A DNA stretch of 7,216 nt from Flavobacteriaceae bacterium (GCA_030625995.1 DAOUPU010000126.1:1-7216), one strand, 5' to 3'. Counted from the stretch's first letter, positions 1-5,608 are shown. Notes: generated by a model not told the origin, from the sequence alone. Made by a program: numbers and translations.

Positions 1-225
1 GTGTTTGATGAAGTTTTTATTGACTTTGACAGGTTTGACTATTGGTTTGATCGTGAGGCAGGAGAATCAGGGCTCAATCAAAACCGATTGTATGCTGGCT
101 TCGGTCGTCAGTTGACAAATCTCTCTAATTTTCGTGTTGGCTTTCTATGGCAACATAGACCCAATGTTAATTTCTATCGTTTAATTTTTTCATATGCACA
201 TAACCTGGACTTTACAAAAAAATAA
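1..225 (+). CDS. DUF2490-like outer-membrane protein, C-terminal fragment
   Basis: This is the 3' end of a gene that begins before the window; the frame is open from base 1 and stops with TAA at 223-225. About 74 residues are visible. They alternate polar and aromatic or hydrophobic residues (for example RLYAGFGRQL, FRVGFLWQH, FYRLIFSYAHNL), as expected of the last transmembrane strands of an outer-membrane beta-barrel. The NRLYAGFGRQLT segment and the aromatic ending resemble the C-terminus of DUF2490 proteins, common in Bacteroidota and of unknown function. A complete gene of the same apparent type lies just downstream, so the two may be tandem paralogues. The family call rests on a short fragment. 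The GTG at base 1 need not be a start codon. Confidence 0.55.
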   Translation: MFDEVFIDFDRFDYWFDREAGESGLNQNRLYAGFGRQLTNLSNFRVGFLWQHRPNVNFYRLIFSYAHNLDFTKK

Positions 226-240
226 TGAAGAATACCTTTG
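211..240 (+). promoter_or_regulatory. Bacteroidota-type promoter for the second DUF2490-like gene
   Basis: TACCTTTG at 233-240 matches the Bacteroidota -7 consensus TAnnTTTG exactly and is followed by GCAG, a common context at Flavobacteriia start sites. The -33 side is weak: there is no TTG at the right distance, only TTTA at 211-214, 18 nt upstream. Transcription would begin near 246-248 and give a leader of about 85 nt before the ATG at 331. The element sits 8 nt after the stop codon of the preceding gene, which suggests the two DUF2490-like genes can be transcribed separately. Confidence 0.5.
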
Positions 241-330
241 CAGAACGAATAAAAAACTTCGGCATTGAATCTGTTTTTTAATTTGAGTTTTAGATTTCTT
301 AATAAGAAATGGTTTATCTTCCACGGAGAT

Positions 331-1041
331 ATGAGATTTGCAATACCAATTTTAGCGACCATCCTATTATTCCATAGCATTTCAGGTAGATGCCAGGATA
401 TGGACAATCAACTCTGGATTAATAATGCTTTAACAGTACCGGTTACTAAGAATCTGAGTTATGGTGGTGATATCGGATTCCGGGGATTTATCTCTAATTA
501 TGAATGGAACCAGATTTTAATTCGTCCTGCAATTAATTATCGATTTAATAAACTGTTTGCAGTGTCGGGGGCCGTGGCATGGTTTAGAACAGCCAATAGG
601 AATTATCCAAATTTAAATGAATTTAGAATTCACCAGGATTTTAATCTTAATTGGCCAGATTTAGGATTCATGCATTTATTTTATCGAGTACGTATAGAGG
701 AAAGATTCTTTTTTTATCAGACTTCTTTGGATAATAGTTTCAATGTACGATTGAGGTTATTGGTTGGTATTCAGTCACAAGATCTTATCTGGTTTGGCAA
801 AAAAAGGCCCATTTATTTTCAAGCAATATATGAAAGCTTTAAGAACTTTAGGGATGACAATCCTTCTGAAGTTTTTGTAAATCAGGTGAGAATACACTTT
901 GCCTTTGGGCACCGAATATCTAAAGCATTTAGATATGAACTACATTATATTGCTCAGAAATCAAGACTATTTTCAAACGATGGGTTAAGTATTTCACAAA
1001 ATATTTATCGTGTTAGGTTATTTTATAGATTCAATAAATAA
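331..1041 (+). CDS. DUF2490 family predicted outer-membrane beta-barrel protein
   Basis: Encodes 236 residues from the ATG at 331. I chose this start because it places a typical signal peptide at the N-terminus: basic MRF, then hydrophobic AIPILATILLFHSI, with probable cleavage near residue 22-23 before DMDNQLW. The frame stays open upstream to a TTG at 265, but that would bury the signal sequence. The mature part starts with an NQLWINNALTVPVTKNLSYG segment typical of DUF2490 (intact mature N-terminus, then repeated amphipathic strands). Many aromatic residues and alternating patterns (YRVRIEERFFFY, VRIHFAFGHRI, YRVRLFYRF) and a terminal aromatic strand indicate an outer-membrane barrel. Function is unknown; the family is abundant in Bacteroidota. 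It has its own -7 element and a related gene directly upstream. Confidence 0.75.
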   Translation: MRFAIPILATILLFHSISGRCQDMDNQLWINNALTVPVTKNLSYGGDIGFRGFISNYEWNQILIRPAINYRFNKLFAVSGAVAWFRTANRNYPNLNEFRIHQDFNLNWPDLGFMHLFYRVRIEERFFFYQTSLDNSFNVRLRLLVGIQSQDLIWFGKKRPIYFQAIYESFKNFRDDNPSEVFVNQVRIHFAFGHRISKAFRYELHYIAQKSRLFSNDGLSISQNIYRVRLFYRFNK

Positions 1042-1054
1042 AAAGCTATGGCTA

Positions 1055-1250
1055 GAGTGAAACAGCTAACACAGATGATGGAAAGCTGACCTTCTGTCTA
1101 ACTTGTAAGTTGATTTACATCACTACCGTTAAATCAACTAACCTTATGAGATACTTGGTACGATTAGTAACCTATGATTAATGATTATAGTTACGGTGAA
1201 ACAGAAGAATAGTGGATACAAGACAAGGTGTCGGAGCCTCTTTCTCCGAA
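1055..1250 (+). mobile_element. Folded RNA-like segment resembling group II intron domain I (fragment)
   Basis: This non-coding stretch differs from the AT-rich DNA after it and is full of complementary segments. CAGCT (1063-1067) pairs with AGCTG (1084-1088). AGTTGATTTA (1108-1117) pairs perfectly with TAAATCAACT (1130-1139). GTAAC-TAT (1167-1175, one bulged C) pairs with ATAGTTAC (1187-1194). TCGGAG (1231-1236) pairs with CTCCGA (1244-1249). From memory, the order AACAGCTAAC (1061-1070), GAAAGCTGA (1081-1089), ATGAGATAC (1146-1154), GGTACGA (1157-1163) and GGTGTCG parallels domain I of bacterial group II introns such as Ll.LtrB. I see no GTGYG 5' end, no domain V and no reverse transcriptase, so it would be a truncated remnant. 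It could instead be an independent structured RNA. The homology is recalled, not computed. Confidence 0.42.
1231..1249 (+). terminator. Perfect 6-bp GC-rich hairpin at the end of the folded segment
   Basis: TCGGAG and CTCCGA flank a 7-nt loop, CCTCTTT. The following bases are AAAAATATAATTTT, so the T-tract is delayed and imperfect. It could end a transcript from the upstream DUF2490-like gene or from the folded segment, or be just the last stem of the intron-like RNA. On the minus strand the same hairpin is preceded by an A-rich stretch and followed by no T-tract. Confidence 0.3.
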
Positions 1251-1389
1251 AAATATAATTTTCATTTCAAATATAAAAAAGAACATTTTATCTTTAGATG
1301 ACCATTGTCAATTTATCATTGTTTTACAACAATTTTTAAGTATAATCTATTTTTTACGTATTGAATCAAAATTTTAATATCTATACCTG

Positions 1390-1410
1390 AACCCATACTC
1401 TTTATGGGTT
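1390..1410. repeat. Perfect 8-bp inverted repeat AACCCATA / TATGGGTT
   Basis: AACCCATA (1390-1397) and TATGGGTT (1403-1410) are exact reverse complements around a CTCTT loop, with AAATTG following. It is the strongest hairpin between the folded RNA-like segment and the Rep-like gene. It shares the ACCCA/TGGGT core with the hairpin upstream of miaB at 2658-2678. Candidate roles are a Rep recognition or nick hairpin, an operator, or a weak terminator on the minus strand; the sequence does not decide between them. Confidence 0.5.
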
Positions 1411-1530
1411 AAATTGAATTCACTAATCATTATTTCATTTTTTTTTACGCTTTTTATCACTCTTATTTAACGTTTGGGGATTTTCTGCATATTTATTATT
1501 AGAAGATTGGTTCAACCCAAACCATCCATT

Positions 1531-1544
1531 CCTACAAACGTAGG
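1531..1544. repeat. Short hairpin CCTAC-AAAC-GTAGG
   Basis: CCTAC and GTAGG form a 5-bp stem with a 4-nt AAAC loop about 95 nt before the Rep-like start codon. It follows directly after a TGGTT/AACCA inverted repeat (1508-1524). Together with the hairpin at 1586-1606 it gives three stems in 100 nt, a density expected near the origin or control region of a small replicon. Individually it is short enough to arise by chance. Confidence 0.3.
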
Positions 1545-1585
1545 TGAAAAGGGTACATTAACATATTTAGGATAGAGTACTTTAA

Positions 1586-1606
1586 GATGTGATATATCAA
1601 CACATC
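1586..1606. repeat. Inverted repeat GATGTG / CACATC upstream of the Rep-like gene
   Basis: GATGTG (1586-1591) and CACATC (1601-1606) enclose a 9-nt loop, and the palindrome TGATATATCA is nested across the left arm and loop. It ends 33 nt before the ATG at 1640, so it could be an operator for the small HTH protein of the same cassette or part of an origin. Neither role is shown by the sequence alone. Confidence 0.35.
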
Positions 1607-1639
1607 AAGAACATACTTATAACTTAATAACAATAAATA

Positions 1640-2036
1640 ATGATGAATAAAATAGCAGTAACAATTAGAAAATTCGATTATAAACACGGCAACCATCAAA
1701 ACCCATCCCGTAAAATATTACATAAACAAATCTTAAAACTACACAGAAATATCAAAAAGAATGACTGCATATATACTGAATATGCCATTGAAAAAGATAG
1801 TGACAAATCCAAATACCATTCACACCTTCTAATCCACTATAATGATAGAGAGAACCTCTACAATCAACTATTAAGATTTATAGGTGGTAATTCATTGGAC
1901 TATTAGAGAAAAGGGATTAGACACCTTTGATGAATGTAATGGTAAATACGGTCTTGTTCACACAGAACCAATATTGAATGAATTGCATTACAGAAGATAT
2001 ATAAACAAAAAAGAACTAACTAAAACACTAATATAA
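1640..2036 (+). pseudogene. Rep-like HUH endonuclease, split by a +1 frameshift
   Basis: The first part reads 88 codons from ATG 1640 to TAG 1904-1906. It contains KYHSHLLIHY at residues 58-67, a His-hydrophilic-His metal-binding motif of the HUH type followed by a hydrophobic strand, as in rolling-circle Rep proteins. Skipping one T around 1895-1896 joins NS (residue 85) to WTIREKGLDTFDEC and continues without a stop to TAA 2034-2036, giving about 131 residues. The second part carries RRYINKK with Tyr codon at 1998-2000, a good YxxK motif III. The frameshift therefore separates the metal-binding motif from the putative catalytic tyrosine (about residue 120). It is probably a broken gene, though a recoding event or sequencing error is possible. 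Short length and the YxxK motif favour a Rep over an IS200/IS605 TnpA. Only 1 nt separates its end from the next start. Confidence 0.55.
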
Positions 2037-2037
2037 A

Positions 2038-2244
2038 ATGATAGAAGAAAGAATTTCAAAACAAGAATTAGAAAAAATATATTCAGTTGATAGAGCAACT
2101 ATCGAGGCATGGGTAAAGAATCATGGATTGCCTATGATTACAATTAATTCGCATTCAAAATTTGTAAAAAAATTAGCTTTGGAAAAATGGGAAGATTCAT
2201 TGGTGAAAAATAAAATTGAATTAGTAGATTATGAAAACAAATAG
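2038..2244 (+). CDS. Small excisionase/MerR-type helix-turn-helix protein
   Basis: Encodes 68 residues. The pattern ISKQELEKIYSVDRATIEAW followed by VKNHGLPMI, SHSKFVKKLALEKWEDSL matches the winged-helix layout of excisionase (HTH_17-like) domains: a start helix, a recognition helix containing DRATIEAWVK, the GLP turn, a short beta wing, and a closing helix ending in EKW. Such proteins act as recombination directionality factors or as small DNA-binding regulators in phages and integrative elements. Its ATG begins 1 nt after the stop of the Rep-like frame, and its end overlaps the next gene by 14 nt, so the three are probably co-translated. The hairpins upstream of the cassette are candidate binding sites. 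Exact partner and target are unknown. Confidence 0.65.
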   Translation: MIEERISKQELEKIYSVDRATIEAWVKNHGLPMITINSHSKFVKKLALEKWEDSLVKNKIELVDYENK

Positions 2245-2455
2245 TATAGAAACCCTTGGTAAAATTATAAATTTATTGGATGCCCATGTACTTACTTTAC
2301 TTCAAGAAAAAGAATTGGATGATGTAAAGGTACTATCCATTTCTAGTATAAGAATTGAATACATGGAAGAATTGAATAATTTGATTAGAGCTCATAGTAT
2401 GAGTGATATGTATGATAAGAAATATTGGGATTCATACCGAAAAACTAAATTCTAA
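2231..2455 (+). CDS. Hypothetical 74-residue protein of the Rep/HTH cassette
   Basis: I do not recognise this protein. It starts at ATG 2231, 14 nt inside the HTH gene, and ends with TAA at 2453-2455. The overlap and conserved spacing argue that it is a real, translationally coupled gene. The N-terminal 50 residues look mostly helical with leucine/isoleucine spacing (ETLGKIINLLDAHVLTLLQE), followed by a beta-like VKVLSISSIRIEY and a charged aromatic tail (MYDKKYWDSYRKTKF). No signal peptide or membrane segment is visible. A role as an accessory factor of the small element, such as copy control or DNA binding, is a guess from context only. Confidence 0.55.
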   Translation: MKTNSIETLGKIINLLDAHVLTLLQEKELDDVKVLSISSIRIEYMEELNNLIRAHSMSDMYDKKYWDSYRKTKF

Positions 2456-2608
2456 CAACTACAATTAAATTGATAGATTATTGATGGTGTTGTTTCAGTA
2501 TTATATCATAATTGGATATTGATATTCTCTATTTATTAATCGTATAAATCATACTGTATAATTATATTCTGATAGGTTTCTCTGTTGGTTGGATAGAAAG
2601 TTGACAAA

Positions 2609-2641
2609 TTGTCAGTATATCACATAAAGTTTATATCTTTG
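2609..2641 (+). promoter_or_regulatory. Probable miaB promoter (TTG - 22 nt - TATCTTTG)
   Basis: TATCTTTG at 2634-2641 fits the Bacteroidota -7 consensus TAnnTTTG, and TTG at 2609-2611 lies 22 nt upstream as a -33 element. A second TTG begins at 2601. The -33 region overlaps a perfect inverted repeat GACAA-A-TTGTC (2603-2613), which could be an operator placed to block polymerase binding. Transcription would begin near 2647-2649, leaving a leader of about 75 nt that contains the hairpin at 2658-2678. Confidence 0.55.
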
Positions 2642-2656
2642 TACCCTAAAATATTC

Positions 2657-2724
2657 ATTTACCCAAATGATGGGTAAAAAATAAAATTGAGATTAATTAA
2701 AAAAATATATTTACCCAATAGATG
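2657..2724 (+). promoter_or_regulatory. miaB leader: hairpin plus duplicated start-codon region
   Basis: ATTTACCCAAATGATG (2657-2672) and ATTTACCCAATAGATG (2709-2724) match at 14 of 16 positions, 52 nt apart; the second copy ends in the miaB ATG. In the first copy TTTACCCA (2658-2665) also pairs perfectly with TGGGTAAA (2671-2678) over a 5-nt loop. The same TGGGTAAA could instead pair with TTTACCCA at 2710-2717, just 4 nt before the start codon, hiding it. The first copy opens a tiny reading frame, ATG ATG GGT AAA AAA TAA (2667-2684). This could be a translational switch, a DNA operator or the scar of an insertion. Confidence 0.4.
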
Positions 2725-4242
2725 CAGGAGAAAAAAGATAATGTATTAGATACTAAAGATTTAGATAATTTATCAATAAATGAAAATCAAATTTTTACCC
2801 GTTCTTTTACCCAAAATAATCCAAATGAGTATACTGGTGAACTAACTATTAACCAAGTGCTTAACTCCGATAATACGAATAAAAAGAAACTATTTATAGA
2901 GAGTTATGGCTGCCAAATGAATTTAAATGATAGTGAAATTGTAGCATCTATATTGTCTAGTGAAGGATATAATACAACACATCATCTTGAAGATGCAGAT
3001 TTAGTTTTGGTAAATACCTGCTCTATTCGTGAGAAAGCAGAACAAACGATTCGAAAAAGGTTGCAAAAATATAATAGAGTCAGAAGGATCAATCCCAATA
3101 TGAAAATTGGGGTGATGGGTTGTATGGCTGAGCGATTAAAAAAGAAATTTTTGGAGGAAGAAAAAATGGTGGATCTGGTTGTTGGTCCTGATGCGTATAG
3201 ATCGTTACCGGAACTAATCGCAGAAGTTGAAGATGGAAGAGAGGCCATTAATGTGATCTTATCTAAGGAAGAAACCTATGGCGACGTTTCTCCCCTACGG
3301 TTAAATTCCAACGGTGTTTCTGCATTTATTTCAATCACTAGAGGATGTGACAATATGTGCACATTTTGTGTTGTTCCTTTCACAAGAGGAAGGGAGCGCA
3401 GCAGAGATCCTCAAAGTATAATTCAAGAAGCTCAAGATCTTTGGGACAATGGTTATAAAGAAATTACTCTTTTAGGTCAAAACGTTGATTCCTATTTATG
3501 GTATGGAGGCGGACTTAAAAAAGATTTGAATAAAGCATCTGAAATTGCACAAGCTACCGCAGTAAATTTTTCTAATTTATTGGAAATGGTTGCCTTATCC
3601 ATACCTAAGATTCGTATTCGATTTTCAACTTCCAACCCTCAGGACATGAGCATTGACGTTTTACATACAATGGCAAAATATGATAATATTTGTAAATATA
3701 TTCATCTTCCTGTACAATCGGGCAGTACGAGAATACTGAATAAAATGAATCGCCAGCATACGCGTGAAGAATATATAGAATTAATAGATAATATTCGAAA
3801 AATTATTCCTGATTGCGCAATCTCACAAGATATGATAACAGGGTTTTGTGGGGAAACGGAAGATGACCATAAGGAAACATTATCTCTTATGGAATATGTG
3901 CAATACGATTTTGGTTTTATGTTTGCCTATTCTGAGAGACCAGGAACTTTAGCCGCGAAAAAAATGGTAGATGATATTCCCTTAGAAATAAAAAAGAGAA
4001 GATTATCGGAAATAATCAACTTGCAACAAAAACATGGATTGTATCGTATGCAGCAGTTTGTTGGAGAAACTGTTGAGGTTTTAATAGAGGGTAACTCAAA
4101 AAAATCTGACGCGCATTGGATGGGGAGAAATTCACAAAATGCAGTAGCTGTATTTTCTAAAGGTGATGAAGAGATAGGTGACATAGTTTCCGTAAGGATT
4201 GATGATTGCACTTCAGCAACTTTACTCGGGACAAAAATTTAA
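2722..4242 (+). CDS. miaB: tRNA-2-methylthio-N6-dimethylallyladenosine synthase MiaB
   Basis: Encodes 506 residues. MiaB is a cytoplasmic radical-SAM enzyme that adds a methylthio group to i6A37 of tRNAs reading UNN codons, using two [4Fe-4S] clusters and S-adenosylmethionine. The N-terminal methylthiotransferase domain (about 56-165) has the cluster cysteines in ESYGCQMN (C64), LVNTCSIREKAEQ (C100) and VMGCMAERL (C134). The radical-SAM core carries CDNMCTFC (C209, C213, C216) after ITRG, then LLGQNVDSY and HLPVQSGS. A TRAM RNA-binding domain occupies roughly 440-505. CMAERL and SIREKAEQ are typical of MiaB rather than RimO or MtaB. The first 55 residues are a polar, unconserved extension longer than I expect; it contains no alternative Met. 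It leads the conserved cluster with the sigma-54-type regulator, lptE and secG. Confidence 0.95.
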   Translation: MQEKKDNVLDTKDLDNLSINENQIFTRSFTQNNPNEYTGELTINQVLNSDNTNKKKLFIESYGCQMNLNDSEIVASILSSEGYNTTHHLEDADLVLVNTCSIREKAEQTIRKRLQKYNRVRRINPNMKIGVMGCMAERLKKKFLEEEKMVDLVVGPDAYRSLPELIAEVEDGREAINVILSKEETYGDVSPLRLNSNGVSAFISITRGCDNMCTFCVVPFTRGRERSRDPQSIIQEAQDLWDNGYKEITLLGQNVDSYLWYGGGLKKDLNKASEIAQATAVNFSNLLEMVALSIPKIRIRFSTSNPQDMSIDVLHTMAKYDNICKYIHLPVQSGSTRILNKMNRQHTREEYIELIDNIRKIIPDCAISQDMITGFCGETEDDHKETLSLMEYVQYDFGFMFAYSERPGTLAAKKMVDDIPLEIKKRRLSEIINLQQKHGLYRMQQFVGETVEVLIEGNSKKSDAHWMGRNSQNAVAVFSKGDEEIGDIVSVRIDDCTSATLLGTKI

Positions 4243-4353
4243 ACTAGTAAATCCAGTGGATAATCTAAAGAAAAACATTAATATCAATTCGTCAGCACTA
4301 TTTAGGGATTGAAATACTTTTAACTTTAAACATTTAACTTTATATTTTTAATT

Positions 4354-5598
4354 TTGGATTCATTACAAGCAATAAAACAACGATTTGGAATTATTGGGAA
4401 TAATACGCAATTAAATTTAGCTCTTGAAAAAGCCATTAGAGTTGCCCCTACTGATATTTCTGTTCTAGTTACCGGTGAGAGCGGTGTGGGTAAAGAGGTA
4501 GTTCCAAAAATTATACATAGTTTGTCTCATCGAAAACACGCTAAATATATTGCGGTTAATTGTGGAGCAATACCAGAAGGAACAATAGACAGTGAACTGT
4601 TTGGACATGAAAAAGGATCCTTTACCGGAGCAATTCAAAATCGTAGCGGGTATTTTGAGGTAGCAGACGGAGGTACTATTTTTCTGGATGAAATTGGAGA
4701 GCTTCCTCTAACTACACAAGTCAGATTGCTTCGGGTTTTAGAAAATGGCGAATTTTTGAAGGTTGGTTCTTCTAAAGTACAAAAAACCGATGTACGTATT
4801 GTTGCAGCTACTAACATGAAAATGTCAGATGCAATCCATAAAGGAAAATTCAGGGAAGATCTGTACTATAGATTGAGTACGGTGGAAATACATCTACCTC
4901 CACTTAGAAACAGAGATGCTGATATACATTTATTATTTAGAAAATTTGCTTCGGATTTTGCTCAAAAATATAAAATGCCAACAATCCGATTAGATGACGC
5001 AGCCGTTAACACATTGCTTGGTTATTCATGGCCTGGTAATATTAGACAGTTAAGAAATTTAACCGAACAAATATCTGTAATAGAAAAAAATAGAACGATA
5101 AGTGATCGTCTACTAAAATCTTATCTCCCGGACCACAGTAAAAATTTACCCGCTATAGTTTCTGACAATATCTCAAATACTGATTTTGCTAATGAGCGTG
5201 AGATACTGTATAAAATTTTGTTTGATATGCGAAATGATATTACGGATCTAAAGAAATTAACTCAGGAGTTAATAGAAAGTGAAGAAGCTGGTGGGAAAGG
5301 ACAAAACACGCAAGTCCTGATTGATAAAATTTATGGCAAAGAAGACAAAACGGAAAATATCAACAATACATTAGAATTTATACCCAAACCCAAAACCGAA
5401 ATATTTCAGGGAGATTCCAGATTAGATAGTTTTGATGATGCCGAAACAGTAGAAGAAACAATTTCCTTACAAGAGAAGGAATTTGAAATGATCAAACAAT
5501 CACTTGAAAGAAACAAAGGCAAAAGAAAGTTGGCCGCAAAAGAGCTTGGTATTTCAGAGCGAACATTGTACCGAAAGATTAAACAATATGATTTGTAA
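4354..5598 (+). CDS. Sigma-54-interacting AAA+ transcriptional regulator, no receiver domain
   Basis: Encodes 414 residues from a TTG codon. An in-frame stop at 4327-4329 and the lack of any ATG before the ATPase domain force a non-ATG start. The protein goes straight into the AAA+ domain: Walker A GESGVGKE (41-48), the sigma-54 contact loop GSFTGA (88-93, usually GAFTGA), Walker B TIFLDEIGEL (108-117), sensor I region AATN (151-154), LPPLRNRDADI (181-191) and WPGNIRQLRN (226-235, usually WPGNVRELRN). A variable, polar linker follows (about 250-370), then a C-terminal Fis-type HTH (LAAKELGISERTLYRKIKQY). There is no N-terminal receiver, GAF or PAS sensor domain, so control must come through other means. 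This type sits between miaB and lptE in many Bacteroidota. Its targets are not evident here, beyond one weak sigma-54-like site downstream. Confidence 0.9.
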   Translation: MDSLQAIKQRFGIIGNNTQLNLALEKAIRVAPTDISVLVTGESGVGKEVVPKIIHSLSHRKHAKYIAVNCGAIPEGTIDSELFGHEKGSFTGAIQNRSGYFEVADGGTIFLDEIGELPLTTQVRLLRVLENGEFLKVGSSKVQKTDVRIVAATNMKMSDAIHKGKFREDLYYRLSTVEIHLPPLRNRDADIHLLFRKFASDFAQKYKMPTIRLDDAAVNTLLGYSWPGNIRQLRNLTEQISVIEKNRTISDRLLKSYLPDHSKNLPAIVSDNISNTDFANEREILYKILFDMRNDITDLKKLTQELIESEEAGGKGQNTQVLIDKIYGKEDKTENINNTLEFIPKPKTEIFQGDSRLDSFDDAETVEETISLQEKEFEMIKQSLERNKGKRKLAAKELGISERTLYRKIKQYDL

Positions 5599-5608
5599 TA
5601 ATCGAACA

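Larger units (their letters stand above)
1264..1639. other. AT-rich gene-free leader of the Rep-like cassette with several hairpins
   Basis: No plausible gene lies here on either strand. The stretch is very AT-rich and includes a long T-run near 1436-1446. It holds four short inverted repeats in about 220 nt: AACCCATA/TATGGGTT (1390-1410, 5-nt loop), TGGTT/AACCA (1508-1524), CCTAC/GTAGG (1531-1544, 4-nt loop) and GATGTG/CACATC (1586-1606). Rolling-circle Rep proteins nick single-stranded origins in or beside hairpins near their own gene, so this is the natural place for an origin or for promoter/operator sites of the cassette. No exact TAnnTTTG element was found; the nearest is TAACGTTTG around 1468-1476, which has one extra spacer base. 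Confidence 0.45.

Noticed and set aside
174..407. 77-codon frame on the minus strand
   Set aside because: It overlaps the DUF2490-like signal peptide region and promoter on the other strand and shows no recognisable protein pattern.
1640..1906. IS200/IS605 TnpA transposase for the HUH protein
   Set aside because: The sequence around the HUH motif does not resemble the MPDHVHLL type, and a YxxK Rep-like motif lies downstream; no TnpB or IS200-like ends are seen.
2454..2494. AACAAC / GTTGTT inverted repeat after the cassette as a terminator
   Set aside because: Only 6 bp with a 29-nt loop and no good T-tract; too weak to call.
1042..2720. CRISPR array, retron or tRNA/tmRNA
   Set aside because: No regularly spaced repeats, no reverse transcriptase gene and no cloverleaf or T-loop sequence were found.
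2982..3248. 88-codon frame on the minus strand inside miaB
   Set aside because: It lies wholly within the conserved methylthiotransferase domain of miaB and has serine-rich shadow composition.
3927..4211. 94-codon frame on the minus strand inside miaB
   Set aside because: Shadow of the TRAM-domain coding region; no independent signal.
4318..4342. Direct repeat TTTAACTTTA twice before the regulator start, considered as promoter or operator
   Set aside because: AT-only low-complexity sequence with poor match to TAnnTTTG and wrong spacing to a TTG; likely compositional.
4635..4817. Minus-strand frame inside the regulator gene
   Set aside because: Lies over the Walker B region of a clear AAA+ gene; a shadow.
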